64,000 bases of DNA from Cepaea nemoralis (GCA_014155875.1 JACEFZ010004196.1:979001-1043000), one strand, 5' to 3'; shown: positions 22,060 through 33,090, numbered from the stretch's first letter. Translations and numbers: made by a program. Notes: generated from the sequence alone by a model not told the origin.

Positions 22060-23085
22060 CTCTTTCCATTCATACATTATTTCCTTCATACATTATTCCA
22101 TTCATACAATATTTCATTCATGCATATTCCAATCATACATTATTCCATTCATACATTATACCATTCATGCATCATCCATTCACAAATTATTCTGTTCATA
22201 CAATACCCCATTAATACAGTATTCCATTCATGCATTACTCCATTCATACATTACTCCGTTCATACATTATTCCATTCATACATTATTCTATGCATGCATT
22301 ACTCCACTGATACATTATTCCATTCATACATTATCCATTCATAAATTATCCCATTCATACATTAATCCATTCATACATTACTCCATTCATACATTACTCC
22401 ATTCATACATTATGCCATTCAAACATTATTCAATTCATACATTATTCCGTTCATACATTATTCCATTCATGGATTACTCCATTCATACATGACTCCATTC
22501 AAACATAATTCTATTCATACATTATTCCATACATACATTGATCCATTCATATATTATTCCATGCATGCATTAGTCCATTCATACATTACTCCGTTTATAC
22601 ATTATTCCATTCATACATTATTCCATGCATGCATTATTCTATTAACACATTATTCCATTCATACACTATTCCACTCATAAATTATTGCATTCATACATTA
22701 TTCCACTCATATATTATTCCACTCATATATTATTCCATTCATGCATTATTCCATTGATACATTATTCCACTCATACATTATTCCACTCATACATTATTCC
22801 ACTCATACATTTTCCATTCATACATTATTACATTCCTACATTATTCCATGCCTACATTATCCCATTCATACATTATTCCATTCCTACATTATTCCACTCA
22901 TGCATTATTCCACTCATACATTATTCCACTCATACATTTTCCATTCATACATTATCCCATTCATACATTATCCCATTCATACATTATTCCATCCCTACAT
23001 TATTCCACTCATACATTATTCCACTCATACATTATTCCACTCATACATTATTCCACTCATACTTTAGTCCATTCATACATCACTA
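22060..23085. repeat. 16-bp tandem array
   Basis: Units of about 'attattccattcatac' with 1-2 changes each. Several overlapping open frames (His/Ile/Tyr-rich) span it purely because the unit lacks stops; they are not treated as genes. Confidence 0.95.
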
Positions 23086-23089
23086 TTCT

Positions 23090-23330
23090 AACGTACTGGC
23101 TAGACGCTTGCCCGATGCTGATGCCCAGTGGTCAAAGAATCGATCCGTATCATGGCGAATTTGAATTTTTAAAATTGACCTGGGGTCCTATGTGGATACA
23201 CCCTTAAAAAGGTACCATGAAATGTCTTGGGAAGTAAAGACAGCCGCGGGATACAGACCACATCACCCACCGAGTGGAGATTTTTGTATAAAAATACGAG
23301 TTTAGCACCATATACTAATTGTCTTGAGGC
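23090..23330 (+). repeat. possible dispersed repeat related to 30785-30930
   Basis: 'cttgggaagtaaagacagcc' plus 'ccacatcaccca' resemble 30820-30860 ('cctgggaagtagaggcagcc'). The match is short and uncertain. Confidence 0.35.
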
Positions 23331-23514
23331 GTCAAAAATGGTCCTTTAGTTGCGTATGTATCATTTACAGGTTAATCGTGAGTTATAACAATATTACGGG
23401 CATTGTAAACGCATGGAAATATGCGATAATTATAAATCACTTCTACATAACTAATTAATATTAGATGTTATTATGATAAATCCACTGACCCAAAAAATTA
23501 TGTCATTTGCAACG
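23331..23514. other. unassigned AT-rich sequence
   Basis: Nothing recognised. Confidence 0.4.
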
Positions 23515-23925
23515 AGAAAAAGAGTGGATGCAAGTGCTACATAGAACCTGTACTTCTGTATGGATGTGAAGCGTGGACAATGAGCAGACAAGCTGAAAAA
23601 CATCTGATAGCTGGGGAAATGTGGTTTCTTAGTAAAATACAAAGAATACCATGGACAGACAGAAAAACCAATGTCCAAGTCCTACAAGAAACAAATGAAA
23701 ACCGTAAACTGATTAGGGAAATTAGACATAGACAGCCACAGTTTTTTTTTGGACACGTTATGAAAAGAAATAAATTGGAGAACTTGGTGACAACTGGCAA
23801 GATTTAGAAGAAAAGAACAAAGGGAAGGCAGAGAAATAAATACCTGGACGAGACAAGAACACAGAGCTGATCAACGACTCTGGTGACCGTGTGACAGACA
23901 ACGCTTATCGGCACGGCACGTGATG
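23515..23925 (+). pseudogene. LINE A 3' end
   Basis: Reads CYIEPVLLYGCEAWTMSRQ, EKHLIAGEMWFLSKIQRIPW and FGHVMKRNKLENLVTTGKI, then a stop and frameshifted remains of the final ~40 residues with an internal deletion. It is the same 3' part as in 28075-28500 and 62315-62750; everything upstream is missing. Confidence 0.87.
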
Positions 23926-24034
23926 ACATTATTATGGTAAATGTATAGTAACGAACATTTAAAGAAGAGAAATGATTGGTCGGTTTCAATGTTGTACACG
24001 TATTACACAGACATTTCAACTGGGGAATCCCTTG

Positions 24035-24092
24035 AAACTACTAAGACAGTTCATAAATAATAACGTATTGTTTGGCGCTCATAGAAGTCATA
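24035..24092. mobile_element. M1 foldback/MITE arm
   Basis: 'acagttcataaataataacg' and 'tttggcgctcatagaagt' match the ends of the M1 elements at 29903-30062 and 31248-31500. Confidence 0.6.
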
Positions 24093-24094
24093 GG

Positions 24095-24180
24095 GAAAGC
24101 TAATTCAGCCTAGTGCACTAGAAGTAGTAGCACGTGTGTCGACTACGCTTGCGTTCAGAACCAGGGGACGAAAATAATGC
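24095..24180 (+). repeat. dispersed repeat shared with 18803-18890
   Basis: 'gggaaagctaattcagcc' and 'agaagtagtagcacgtgt' blocks recur. Unknown type. Confidence 0.55.
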
Positions 24181-24194
24181 CATGGATTACACAT

Positions 24195-24418
24195 TTACTG
24201 TGTGGGTGTGTGGGTGTGTGTAGGTGAATGTGTGGAAGGGTGTGGGTGTGTCTGGGTGTGGGTGTGTGTTTGGGTGGGAGGGTGTGAGTGGGTGGATGTG
24301 TGTGCTGGTGGGTGGGTGGGTGTGTGGGTGTGTGGGTGGGTGGGTGTGTGTGGGTGGGTGGATATGGATGGATGTGTGTGGGTTGGTGTGTTGGTGGGTG
24401 TGGGTGTGTGTGTGTGTT
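24195..24418. repeat. GT-rich simple repeat (TGTGGG-like)
   Basis: Runs of tgtgggtg with variants. Long frames on both strands (Gly/Val/Trp or His/Pro/Thr) are compositional artefacts. Confidence 0.95.
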
Positions 24419-24419
24419 A

Positions 24420-24535
24420 CGTCCCTAAGTCGAGGACGAGAAGTCAACATTTTAGCCCAACTGACCGGTGTAGGGATTGAACTCGCTACCTCGGCACCAG
24501 CACACCGGATGTTTAAGAACCACCACACTTATTCA
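24420..24535 (-). mobile_element. SINE C fragment
   Basis: The reverse strand carries a B-box-like gagttcaatcc and 'gttgacttctcgtcctcgac', as in the fuller copy at 58345-58495. Confidence 0.6.
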
Positions 24536-24773
24536 TGCAGACGTCCTTTTTGAAGATTTAAACCAATGAACTGATGCGGGGTAGAGGTTTATATTTGCTT
24601 CCCAGCACGTCAAATCTAGGCCAAGGAACTGATAACCGGGGACACGACAATGCATACATTAGCAGCCCTTAAGATAGCCCCAATAGACTTGTGCAACACT
24701 TTTGACGGAACTTGGTTACAGAACCTCATTAGTAAACAAGGCAATTAAGTTTCCTTTTAAAGTCCTTAAGGCC
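24536..24773. other. unassigned sequence
   Basis: No feature recognised. Confidence 0.4.
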
Positions 24774-26201
24774 TATTTGACAAATGGTATAGTAAGCAAT
24801 GGGCCCTCTGTCAGCCCTAGGCCGTATTTGACAAATGGTATTGTAAGCACTGGGCCCTCTGTCAGCCCTAGGCCGTATTTGACAAATGGTATAGTAAGCA
24901 ATGGGCCCTCTGTCAGCCCTAGGCCGTATTTGACAAATGGTATAGTAAGCAATGGGCCCTCTGTCAGCCCTAGGCCGTATTTGACAAATGGTATAGTAAG
25001 CACTGGGCCCTCTGTCAGCCCTAGGCCGTATTTGACAAATGGTATTGTAAGCAATGGGCCCTCTGTCAGCCCTAGGCCGTATTTGACAAATGGTATAGTA
25101 AGCAATGGGCCCTCTGTCAGCCCTAGGCCGTATTTGACAAATGGTATAGTAAGCACTGGGCCTTCTGCCAACCCTACGCCGTATTTTACAAATGGTATAG
25201 TAAGCAATGGGCCCTCTGTCAGCCCTAGGCCGTATTTGACAAATGGTATAGTAAGCAATGGGCCCTCTGTCAGCCCTAGGCCGTATTTGACAAATGGTAT
25301 AGTAAGCACTGGGCCCTCTGTCAGTCCTAGGCCGTATTTGACAAATGGTATTGTAAGCAATGGGCCTTCTGTCAGCCCTAGGCCGTTTTTGACAAATGGT
25401 ATAGTAAGCAATGGGCCCTCTGTCAGCCCTAGGCCGTATTTGACAAATGGTATAGTAAGAACTGGGCCCTCTGTCAGCCCTAGGCCGTATTTGACAAATG
25501 GTATTGTAAGCACTGGGCCCTCTGTCAGCCCTATGCCGTATTTGACAAATGGTATAGTAAGCACTGGGCCCTCTGTCAGCCCTAGGCCGTATTTGACAAA
25601 TGGTATAGTAAGCACTGGGCCCTCTGTCAGCCCTAGGCCGTATTTGACAAATGGTATAGTAAGCACTGGGCCCTCTGTCAGCCCTAGGCCGTATTTGACA
25701 AATGGTATAGTAAGCACTGGGGCCCTCTGTCAGCCCTAGGCCGTATTTGACAAATGGTATAGTAAGCACTGGGCCCTCTGTCAGCCCTAGGCCGTATTTG
25801 ACAAATGGTATAGTAAGCACTGGGCCCTCTGTCAGTCCCTAGGCCGTATTTGACAAATGGTATAGTAAGCACTGGGCCCTCTGTCAGCCCTAGGCCGTAT
25901 TTGACAAATGGTATAGTAAGCACTGGGCCCTCTGTCAGCCCTAGGCCGTATTTGACAAATGGTATAGTAAGCACTGGGCCCTCTGTCAGCCCTAGGCCGT
26001 ATTTGACAAATGGTATAGTAAGCACTGGGCCTTCTGTCAGCCCTAGGCCGTATTTGACAAATGGTATAGTAAGCACTGGGCCCTCTGTCAGCCCTAGGCC
26101 GTATTTGACAAATGGTATAGTAAGCACTGGGCCCTCTGTCAGCCCTAGGCCGTATTTGACAAATGGTATAGTAAGCACTGGGCCCTCTGTCAGCCCTAGG
26201 C
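24774..26201. repeat. 51-bp tandem array, 28 copies, open in several frames
   Basis: Unit 'tatttgacaaatggtatag' + taagcactgggccctctgt + cagccctaggccg. 51 is a multiple of three and the unit has no stop in several frames, so long frames run on both strands (for example 345 codons on plus at 24702-25739, with a 17-residue repeat YLTNGIVSTGPSVSPRP). Single-base insertions near 25720 and 25836 shift the frame. Left-hand copies alternate between agcaatggg and agcactggg, whereas copies after ~25550 are nearly uniform. I read this as a minisatellite; a repeat protein is possible but there is no signal peptide, splice or promoter context to support it. Confidence 0.93.
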
Positions 26202-26405
26202 ACATGGTCAAGTAAGTAAAGAATGCCTTACACACATTAAGACGCAAATGGCATATCGTGCTAAAATCATATTTTCATAGACCAATCGGCACTCGTTGCT
26301 TGGAGTGGTCATTATCACGTCGGTGGTGTTTACTTCCCTGGACATTCCCTGATACCCAATCTAGATTGTTCGACCCGGGAGCTCTTGTCAATTTAAACAT
26401 TAGGA

Positions 26406-26480
26406 TCCACCCCATGCGGATCGAACCCTACCACCAGTACGGCAGGCGAGTGTCTAGCCACTACGCTATCGCCGTTCCCC
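26406..26480 (-). mobile_element. tRNA-like SINE head (SINE E)
   Basis: The minus strand shows an A-box-like tagcgtagtggct and B-box-like gggttcgatcc at tRNA-like spacing. The acceptor and T stems do not pair well, so it is a tRNA-derived SINE head or decayed tRNA rather than a functional tRNA gene. Confidence 0.55.
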
Positions 26481-26589
26481 GCGGTAACCATTCCGCCTGA
26501 AGGCCTACAAAAGGGTCCATATATGTATAAGGGGTGAAATAAATTCTCTCTCCCCTCCCTATATATATCTATATATAGCACATCTTGTG

Positions 26590-28512
26590 CTATTCCAAAA
26601 GTAAAGAAAGTGGGCCGTAAGACATGGATGACTGAAGAAATTTTGCAACTAATGGAAACAAGAAGACAGAACAAAAGTAATCCTGCCAAATATGAAGAAA
26701 TTCACAGAAAAGTCAGAACCTTATGTAAGGAGGCAAAAGAAACATGGCTTGAGAAAAATTGCAGAGAAATTGAAAAACAACACAACAGTAAAAATGCGAA
26801 ACTAATGCACAAAAGAATTCAGGAGCTTACCAATCAAAGAACACGTACATCAGCAGGCTGCCTAAAGACAAAAGATGGAAGAGTCATAATAGAAAAAGAA
26901 CAGATTTTACATGTATGGTCAGATTACGTGAAAAACCTTTATGACGATAACAGAGACGAACAGTATGATGTTCAGAATAATAATGAAGGGCCAACAATTT
27001 TGAAGATGGAGGTTCAGAATGCTCTTAATCATATGAAATCTGGCAAGACCCCCGGTCCAGACAGCGTCACAACAGAAATGATTAATGCTTTAGAAGAATA
27101 TGGAATAGATAAAGTTACCAGTCTGCTTACTACAATATATGATACTGGAAATATACCTCAGGAGTTATGTAATTCTGTATTTATTGCAATCCCAAAGAAA
27201 TCAGGAGCCTTGGAATGTGATCAACATCGAACAATTAGTATAATGAGTCACATCACGAAGATTTTGCTAAGAATTATCATGCAAAGAGTGAGGAGGAAAA
27301 TACAACCTGAAATAGGAGAAGAACAATGTGGGTTTGTAGAAGGCAAGGGTACAGTAAATGCTGTGTATATACTGAGAACCGTAATCGAACGATCTATAGA
27401 AGTAAACAAAGATCTACACCTTTGCTTTATTGACTACACAAAGGCTTTTGATAAAGTGAGACATGTCAACATGATAAGGATGCTTGAAGATCTACAAATT
27501 GATGGGAAAGACCTTAGACTTGTAAAAAAACATATATTGGAAACAACAAGCTGCCATAAGAGTTGATAATGAAGTAAGCCAATATCAGCCTATTAAGAGA
27601 GGTGTGAGACAGGGATGTGTAATGTCTCCAGATCTGTTTTCCCTGTACAGTGAAATATTTTCAGAAATATTGAAGATATGGAAGGAATCAACATTGGGGG
27701 ACGATGCATCAATAACATTAGATATGCAGATGATACAGTATTAATTGCAGACAATGAACAGGACCTGCAAAATTTAGTAGATGCGGTTGTTACACACAGT
27801 GAACAACTAGGGTTAGAATTAAATTGTAAAAAGACACAGATTATGGTCGTCACTAGGAAGAACGAAATACCACAGTGTAATATACAAGTAAATGGGAATA
27901 TTCTTCAACAAGTGAATAGGTACAATTATCTCAGAACAGTAATAACATCTGATGGGAGATGCCTTGAAGAGATTAAAACAAGAATCGCCATGGCAAAAGT
28001 AGCCTTTAGCAAGATGAAAAACATACTGACCAATAAAAAGATGTCAATTGAAACGAGAAAAAGAGTGGATGCAAGTGCTACATAGAACCTGTACTTTTAT
28101 ATGGATGTGAAGCTTGGACAATGAGCAGCCAGGCTGAAAAACATCTGATGGCTGTAGAAATGTGGTTTCTGAGGAAAATGCAAAGAATACCATGGACAGC
28201 CAGAAAGACCAATGAACAAGTCCTTCAAGAAACAAATGAAGATCGTAAACTGATCAGAGACATTAGACGTAGACAGTCACAATTTTTTGGACATGTTATG
28301 AGAAGAAATGATTTGGAGAACTTGGTGACAACTGGTAAGATCGAGGGAAACAGACCAAGGGGAAGACCTAGAAACAAGTATCTGGATGGCTTGGCCTTGT
28401 GGCATGGTCGAGACAGAAACACGGAACTGATCCACGACTCTGGTGATCGAGTGAGATGGCAGAACATGACCGCCCACGCTTACCGGCATGGCACATGATG
28501 GATGGATGGATA
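26590..28512 (+). pseudogene. LINE A, RT to 3' end (most complete coding copy)
   Basis: Three consecutive frames encode the body of an APE-type LINE ORF2. 26610-27566 holds the RT N-terminal region (SGKTPGPDSVTTEMINAL, IPKKSGALECDQHRTIS, then FIDYTKAFDKVRH with the first catalytic Asp). A frameshift in an A run at ~27529 follows. Next is GVRQGCVMSPDLFSLYS, a second shift at ~27660, then IRYADDTVLIADNEQ (catalytic YADD at 27723-27734). A third break at ~28070 leads to CYIEPVLLYGCEAWTMSS through HGRDRNTELIHDSGD to a stop at 28496. A (GATG)n tail lies at 28497-28511. cacatct at 26579-26585 and 28514-28520 may be a target duplication. The endonuclease domain is missing here but present in the copy at 60598-62754. 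Inactive because of the shifts and 5' truncation. Confidence 0.93.
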
Positions 28513-28699
28513 ACACATCTAGCGTATACGAAAGAACAACTTCACAGAATACACTTGCAACAAATTACCAATACTGTCACCTACTACCTATAGTTCCTTG
28601 AGGTGTAGGACAGGCGCGTCTTGGGCCTAAAGAATTAAGGCCGCCTGACTAGTCCAGTCGCCGCGAACTGTGCAGATTGGGATTTTCATTTTGCCCCTG
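28513..28699. other. unassigned sequence
   Basis: No gene recognised. Confidence 0.4.
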
Positions 28700-28800
28700 A
28701 GAGAAAAAAAATCCACACCTTACCGAGGATTCGAACCCGGGTCTCCCGATAGAGAACCCAGCATTCTAGCCTCTCGGCCAACCACTCATCCAAAACATGA
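28700..28800 (-). mobile_element. tRNA-like SINE head (SINE F)
   Basis: Minus strand: A-box-like ttggccgagaggct, then ccgggttcgaatcc as B box ~45 bases on, the order of a tRNA-Leu/Ser-like molecule. Stem pairing is imperfect (cccggg versus cctcgg), arguing for a SINE or tRNA relic. Confidence 0.55.
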
Positions 28801-29027
28801 CATGATGTATACTTTTGCCCACAGTTCAAACACTCACCTCCCTGATGGTGTACTCCGAGTCTACTCCGAGTCCGTGCTGTCAATGTTCCCATTTCATTCA
28901 CCTACCGCACAAGTAGGATGATGGTTGTTAAGGAGACACTATCGTCATTTGCCCGTTATTAACAAATCGTGCACAAGTCATGCGTGACCGCCTCTTGACC
29001 TTCTTCCCAGAGGTTAGTTGTAGTTTA

Positions 29028-29155
29028 GTTTAGTCGACGGATCAACATCACGGAACGGGTGTAACCAATAGGTGCTTCGTTCTACTCCTAACTCAAGCCT
29101 GAGTCCGGAGAATCTCAGCTCAGTGCACGAACTCCGTAGCACCGGCGAGGATCCT
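29028..29155 (-). mobile_element. SINE D copy
   Basis: Reverse complement matches 1510-1655, including the tail tagtttagttt. It borders the dispersed repeat at 29158-29228. Confidence 0.65.
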
Positions 29156-29157
29156 GA

Positions 29158-29228
29158 AGTACTTTGAGTAGATTTTTAACTCGAAATTTTGCCTGGGCAG
29201 CGCAGTTAGGCTACTCTTTTTCGATTTC
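29158..29228 (-). repeat. dispersed repeat shared with 634-692
   Basis: 'gcctgggcagcgcagttagg' reversed matches 'cctaacggcgctgcccggac' at 650-668. Unknown type. Confidence 0.55.
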
Positions 29229-29317
29229 CAACTGCCAGGGGATTTCTTACGTGCGCAACAATACACACGGACGTCCGATCTCGCTACCTAGGGACCAAGG
29301 GAAATTTTATTACTAGA

Positions 29318-29405
29318 AGTCCACAAAATCCCGGCCCTCACCGAGGCTTGAACCCGGAACCTCCAGCACTCGAGGCGGACACCATACCTCGAGATCACTC
29401 CGCCC
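29318..29405 (-). mobile_element. tRNA-like SINE head
   Basis: Minus strand: ggagtgatctcgaggtat as a poor A box and 'ccgggttcaagcctcgg' as B box. Likely a relative of the heads at 28700-28800. Confidence 0.45.
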
Positions 29406-29900
29406 CTTCTTCCCAGAATTGAAGTTAAGCACAGACAATGTATTAGAAATATAACACACTATTTTCCTGTTGTGAATTTGACTAATGAAGACACACACAG
29501 TTTGCGGAAGTTATTTCCTGGTATGCTTCGTTGTCGGCCGTTTGTTATGGAAGTGGGGAATATAATAATGTGCCACGCCATGCATATCGTAAGATGCGAT
29601 TAATGAGGGTTGGCTGTATCTTTCTGTAGAAAATGATGCGAATTCTAAATTGCCTTGAGTAAATCTACACATGGCTTGGTTGAAGGCGTATGCTGTGCAT
29701 TTCAATTAAACGCTTGCGTTAGTATATGTTGTACAATCCCGCTAGTTTGCACCTGGCGAGTCAGAACGCTACATGGCAGGTGCAATATATTGATTGTGTT
29801 ATCATTACTCAAACATACGGTTTATTTAGCTTCGATACTGTTTGGCACTCGCTGACAGTAAAGTGAAGCAGTTAACGATCCCTTTTTAACGTCGTGGTAC
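29406..29900. other. unassigned sequence
   Basis: Short frames only; no recognised repeat or gene. Confidence 0.4.
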
Positions 29901-29902
29901 GT

Positions 29903-30062
29903 ACTTGAACAGTTCATAAACAAGTACGTATTGTTTGGCGATCATACAAGTGGAAGAAAGAAGTAGCGACCAGAGTGCGTCCTAGTGCGTCCGCTGGTCT
30001 CTGTCTCTTTCTTCTACCTCTATCAGGGCCAAGCAATACAACTGTGTAATTTATGAACTGTC
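29903..30062. mobile_element. M1 foldback element (short form)
   Basis: Left arm 'acagttcataaacaagtacg...tattgtttggcg' and right arm, read in reverse, 'acagttcataaattacacag...tattgcttggc' form a long imperfect palindrome around a small centre. Size and long terminal inverted repeats with no coding capacity fit a MITE or foldback element. Relatives: 24035-24092, 31248-31500, 40806-41290 and 46905-47100. Confidence 0.75.
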
Positions 30063-30079
30063 TTAGTGGCCTCAAAGGT

Positions 30080-30640
30080 TCCACAATTGATATTTATGTG
30101 TAAGATGTTTCCACAACTGATATTTATGTGTAAGATGTTTCCACAATTGATATTTATGTGTAATGAATGAATCATTGAAAAACGAGAATTAGATTGAGAG
30201 CTTTATCAAAGCACGACTACGAAAAACAATGTAATTTATGTAATTTTAGGTATGTATATTCCTGTATATGTAGGTATCTGTATGTAATTACATTGTTTTT
30301 TGTAGTCGTGCTTTGGTAAAGCTCTCAATCTATTTCTCAGTATTTTCAGTGATTCATTCATTGCTTTTCAAGTTTTACCGCAGTTCCCCTTATTCTTGAT
30401 ATTTATGTGTAAGACGTCTCCCCAATTGATATTTATGTGTAAGACGTTTCCCCAAATGATACCTATGTGTAAGACGTTTCCCCAAGTGATACTTATGTGG
30501 AAGACGTGTCTCCAATTGATTCGTACATGTAAGACATTTCCCCAATTGATTTGTATGTGTAAGACGTTTCCCTAATTGATTCACATTTGTAAGACGTGTA
30601 AGACGTTTCCCCAACTGATGCTTAAGTGTAAGACGTTTTA
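30080..30640. repeat. ~30-bp tandem array split by a foldback element
   Basis: Units of 'tttccccaattgatattt' + atgtgtaagacg at 30080-30160 and 30390-30640; the palindromic element at 30163-30385 sits between the two halves. Confidence 0.88.
30163..30385. mobile_element. foldback (palindromic) element
   Basis: Two ~72-base arms are near reverse complements. The left starts gaatgaatcattgaaaaac and includes attgagagctttatcaaagc. The right includes gctttggtaaagctctcaat and ends gtgattcattca. The centre is ~60 bases. One arm plus flank recurs at 21536-21650, so it is dispersed. Confidence 0.8.
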
Positions 30641-30692
30641 GACATATTGGGCTTATATGTTACATGTCAGCTGCAGGATGTTGCCATGAGCG

Positions 30693-30693
<1 letters not shown>

Positions 30694-30742
<49 letters not shown>

Positions 30743-30748
30743 CACACA
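30694..30748. repeat. (CA)n microsatellite
   Basis: About 23 CA units followed by caa repeats. Confidence 0.95.
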
Positions 30749-30952
30749 CAAACAACAACAACAACACGACCCGGTTCCCGGGGGACTCAGTCTCGTATGG
30801 GTGTCAGAACATATCCTGGGAAGTAGAGGCAGCCAGGGTAATATATCCCACATCACACATCCATTGCTGGTTGGTCTATACAATTATGGGTCAAGCACCG
30901 TATGTCCGGTGGGCATTATGGCGTGTTACGGGTTGTTTAAAAAACAGGTTTG

Positions 30953-31206
30953 GAAGTTCCCGTGGCATAGTGGTCAAGCCGTCTGCCTCGCGCTCCGAAG
31001 GTTGTGGGTTCGATTCCGAGCTACGTCTTTCGGTTCAAGAGTGCATTTTTCTATGAGACAGGGGTCGTCGCTGGAGCTGCGGAGTTCGTACTGTGAGCGT
31101 CGCTTTCGGCAGGCCACCCTGCAGAAAGAGACCGAACCATGTGTAATAAAATTGGATGCAATGAAGTCGGTACTCTCGACTTTTAAGACTTTTTTTTTTT
31201 TTTACA
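30953..31206 (+). mobile_element. SINE B copy (best preserved)
   Basis: The head shows tggcatagtggtcaagcc (A-box-like) and gggttcgattcc (B-box-like) ~45 bases apart. Then come a body with 'gctttcggcaggccaccctg', the 3' end 'ctctcgacttttaagac' and a poly-T run at 31188-31203. Reverse-strand relatives are at 1-125, 17236-17487 and a fragment at 48190-48283. The intact boxes make this copy a candidate Pol III template. Confidence 0.8.
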
Positions 31207-31247
31207 TAAAGGGTTGTTTACTTAACTTGCTACCACTTTGAAGACTC

Positions 31248-31500
31248 TAGGACAGGTCATAAATGAATTCATGTTTTGTTTGACACTCACAGACGTAGAA
31301 GGTGGTCATGTGTCGATAACATGGAGGGGGTCATACTTCGATAGCCAAGAGCTGGGCACCGTCGTCATTTGGAGGTGACAGGTTCGAATACCGGTCGGTA
31401 ACTATAGATTTCAAATGTTATGTTGTATAGAGTGTTTTCTAGTGTCTACTACTTTCTTTTTCTTCTATGAGTGCCCATTAGTGCGTGTGTCTGATTATGA
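31248..31500. mobile_element. M1 MITE, long form
   Basis: Terminal inverted repeats: left gacaggtcataaatgaattc...cactcacagacgtagaag, right (reversed) ...gttcataatcagacac...gcactcatagaagaaaaag. The interior holds 'gacaggttcgaatacc', a B-box-like word. Matches the interrupted copy at 40806-41290. Confidence 0.7.
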
Positions 31501-31544
31501 ACGGTGTAACAGAAAGTTACATTGACAATAATATGAGCGCAGTC

Positions 31545-31573
<29 letters not shown>
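31545..31573. repeat. poly-G tract
   Basis: Uninterrupted run of about 28 G. Confidence 0.95.
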
Positions 31574-31575
<2 letters not shown>

Positions 31576-31814
31576 GATGTCAGTTAGCGTCGTTCGCTAC
31601 GGGAGGGAAAGACTGGCCACCTGTTCCTATATGCATTAATCAGGTCGACAAGAAATAGGACAGTTCTCCAGGGTGTATTTGTTATGATTGTGCATTGTTT
31701 GAAAATATCACCGGTCCAAGTTTTGTATTTACCTGTTATGTTGCTTGAGCTTTACAGAGGGTGAATATAAAACTTGAACCTGCAATATAAATATTTTCAA
31801 ACACTCATCTCATC
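31574..31814. other. unassigned sequence
   Basis: Nothing recognised. Confidence 0.4.
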
Positions 31815-32040
31815 TCAACTCATCATGTTCCTCTTGTACCTTGCGGTGTCGAGGTGAAGCATAAACAGCTGGAGAGTGCCCGCTTATGGGTTTCATGTAC
31901 CGATATTCCCATGACCTCTGTTATTACCTCTGTCCATCGTTTACGTGGTCGACCTCTTCCTCTGCTTCCATCTGGTCTGTACATCATTGCTTGTTGTGGT
32001 ATACTGTCAGTTGGTAACTTTCAAAACTGGTGCCCGCTAA
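31815..32040 (-). pseudogene. LINE 3' end fragment
   Basis: The minus strand encodes KLPTDSIPQQAMMYRPDGSR and then GRGRPRKRWTEVITEVM, the basic Arg/Trp motif at the very end of many APE-type LINE proteins. The adjacent catctcatctca at the plus-strand left edge may be the tail. Only ~70 codons remain. Confidence 0.65.
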
Positions 32041-32194
32041 GGAATTTATTTCTATTTTGCATTTTCTTGTGTGCGCAACAGCTGTTACAGGAGTAACTGA
32101 ATACAGCAAGCTGTTGTATAGCATGTGATTGGACTTTGGTCTGATTAACAGGCAGAATGAGATATTAGAGAATATGCACTAGCACGCCAGAAAG

Positions 32195-32360
32195 ACCGTC
32201 TGTCACGCACGAGACCGCCTAACGTTGGTTTATTACAATGGTATGAGTGCCGGTCGTTCAGAAAGCAATGGCAAACTAATGAGCGTAAACTCACCCAGGA
32301 ATTACAAACAGCCAACAAATGCTGGAGTTGGCTGCTCCGTCCTGTAAAGGAAGTGCAACT
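32195..32360 (+). mobile_element. SINE A-related copy, diverged
   Basis: Contains 'cagaaagcaatggcaaact' and 'cctgtaaaggaagtgcaac', the core and 3' end of SINE A. The head (cacgcacgagaccgcc) differs, resembling the 15961-16203 type. Confidence 0.6.
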
Positions 32361-32439
32361 AACGTTTCTAACACACAGGAGATCGGTGTAAGACACACTA
32401 ATCACGCACGGTGGGAAGTTAAAACAATTCGTTCACAAC

Positions 32440-33090
32440 ATTAAAGAGGGAAAAACAAAGGTCTACAAGGTGTAGACTGCGCCTGGCCCTGCAGCCAGCA
32501 GCGTTAAGATTGGCTATCCTCTCCAAGGAGGGGTGAAAAGTGAAAATTAGTAGCCTGCCGATGACCAGCAGACTACACAAGTCAACCCCACCTCCCGCGG
32601 TGTAGACTGGGAAACCATGACCGTGAGGTTATAGGCTAACGGCGCTCTGGTTCGCCATGGTGGATGGACTCCCCATGGTCAGATTTTTGTTCTAAACCTG
32701 CTACTGGTCTATCAAGCCAGCAGGGGATTTTAACATTGCTCGTACAAAAAAAAAACTAACAAGAGATGAGACAAAGGTCAATATAAACAACACCCGTGGC
32801 ATGAATGTGCTGTGGATGTCTGAGGTGCTAGGACTATCATTTAGTTTTAGTCCTGAATGTACGGAGGAATAAGGCCAGTCTATACCTTGGGATGACGACT
32901 GGCAAGATTGAGGGGGAAAAGAACAAGGGAAAGGCAGATAGGTAATTATCTAAATGGCTTGACCACATGGCATTGTCGAGACAAACCCGCAGAGCATATT
33001 CACGACTCTGTTGATCGTGTGAGATAGCGAAACATTACCGCCCCCCCCCCCCAGGTTTATCGGCATGGCACATTATTATGATGATACCTT
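32440..33090 (+). pseudogene. internally deleted LINE (5' UTR, endonuclease scrap, 3' end)
   Basis: 32460-32760 is non-coding and resembles a LINE 5' leader in position. 32805-32835 translates as GMNVLWMSEVLGL, like the APE block around GISEVRW. From 32890 the LINE A 3' end follows (actggcaagattgaggg, gttgatcgtgtgagatag) with a C run at 33040-33052 where other copies have a short CCGCCCACG. The middle of the element is absent. Confidence 0.6.

Noticed and set aside
22030..23207. His/Ile/Tyr-rich proteins across the 16-bp array
   Set aside because: Overlapping frames in multiple phases over a simple repeat.
24702..25820. 345-363 codon open frames on both strands as a repeat protein gene
   Set aside because: The frames follow from a stop-free 51-bp unit, several phases are open at once, and single-base insertions break them; no gene context.
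26406..26480. functional tRNA gene
   Set aside because: A and B boxes are present but the acceptor and T stems do not pair; similar heads occur in SINEs here.
28700..28800. functional tRNA gene
   Set aside because: T stem mismatched and no terminator-like T run; better as a SINE head.
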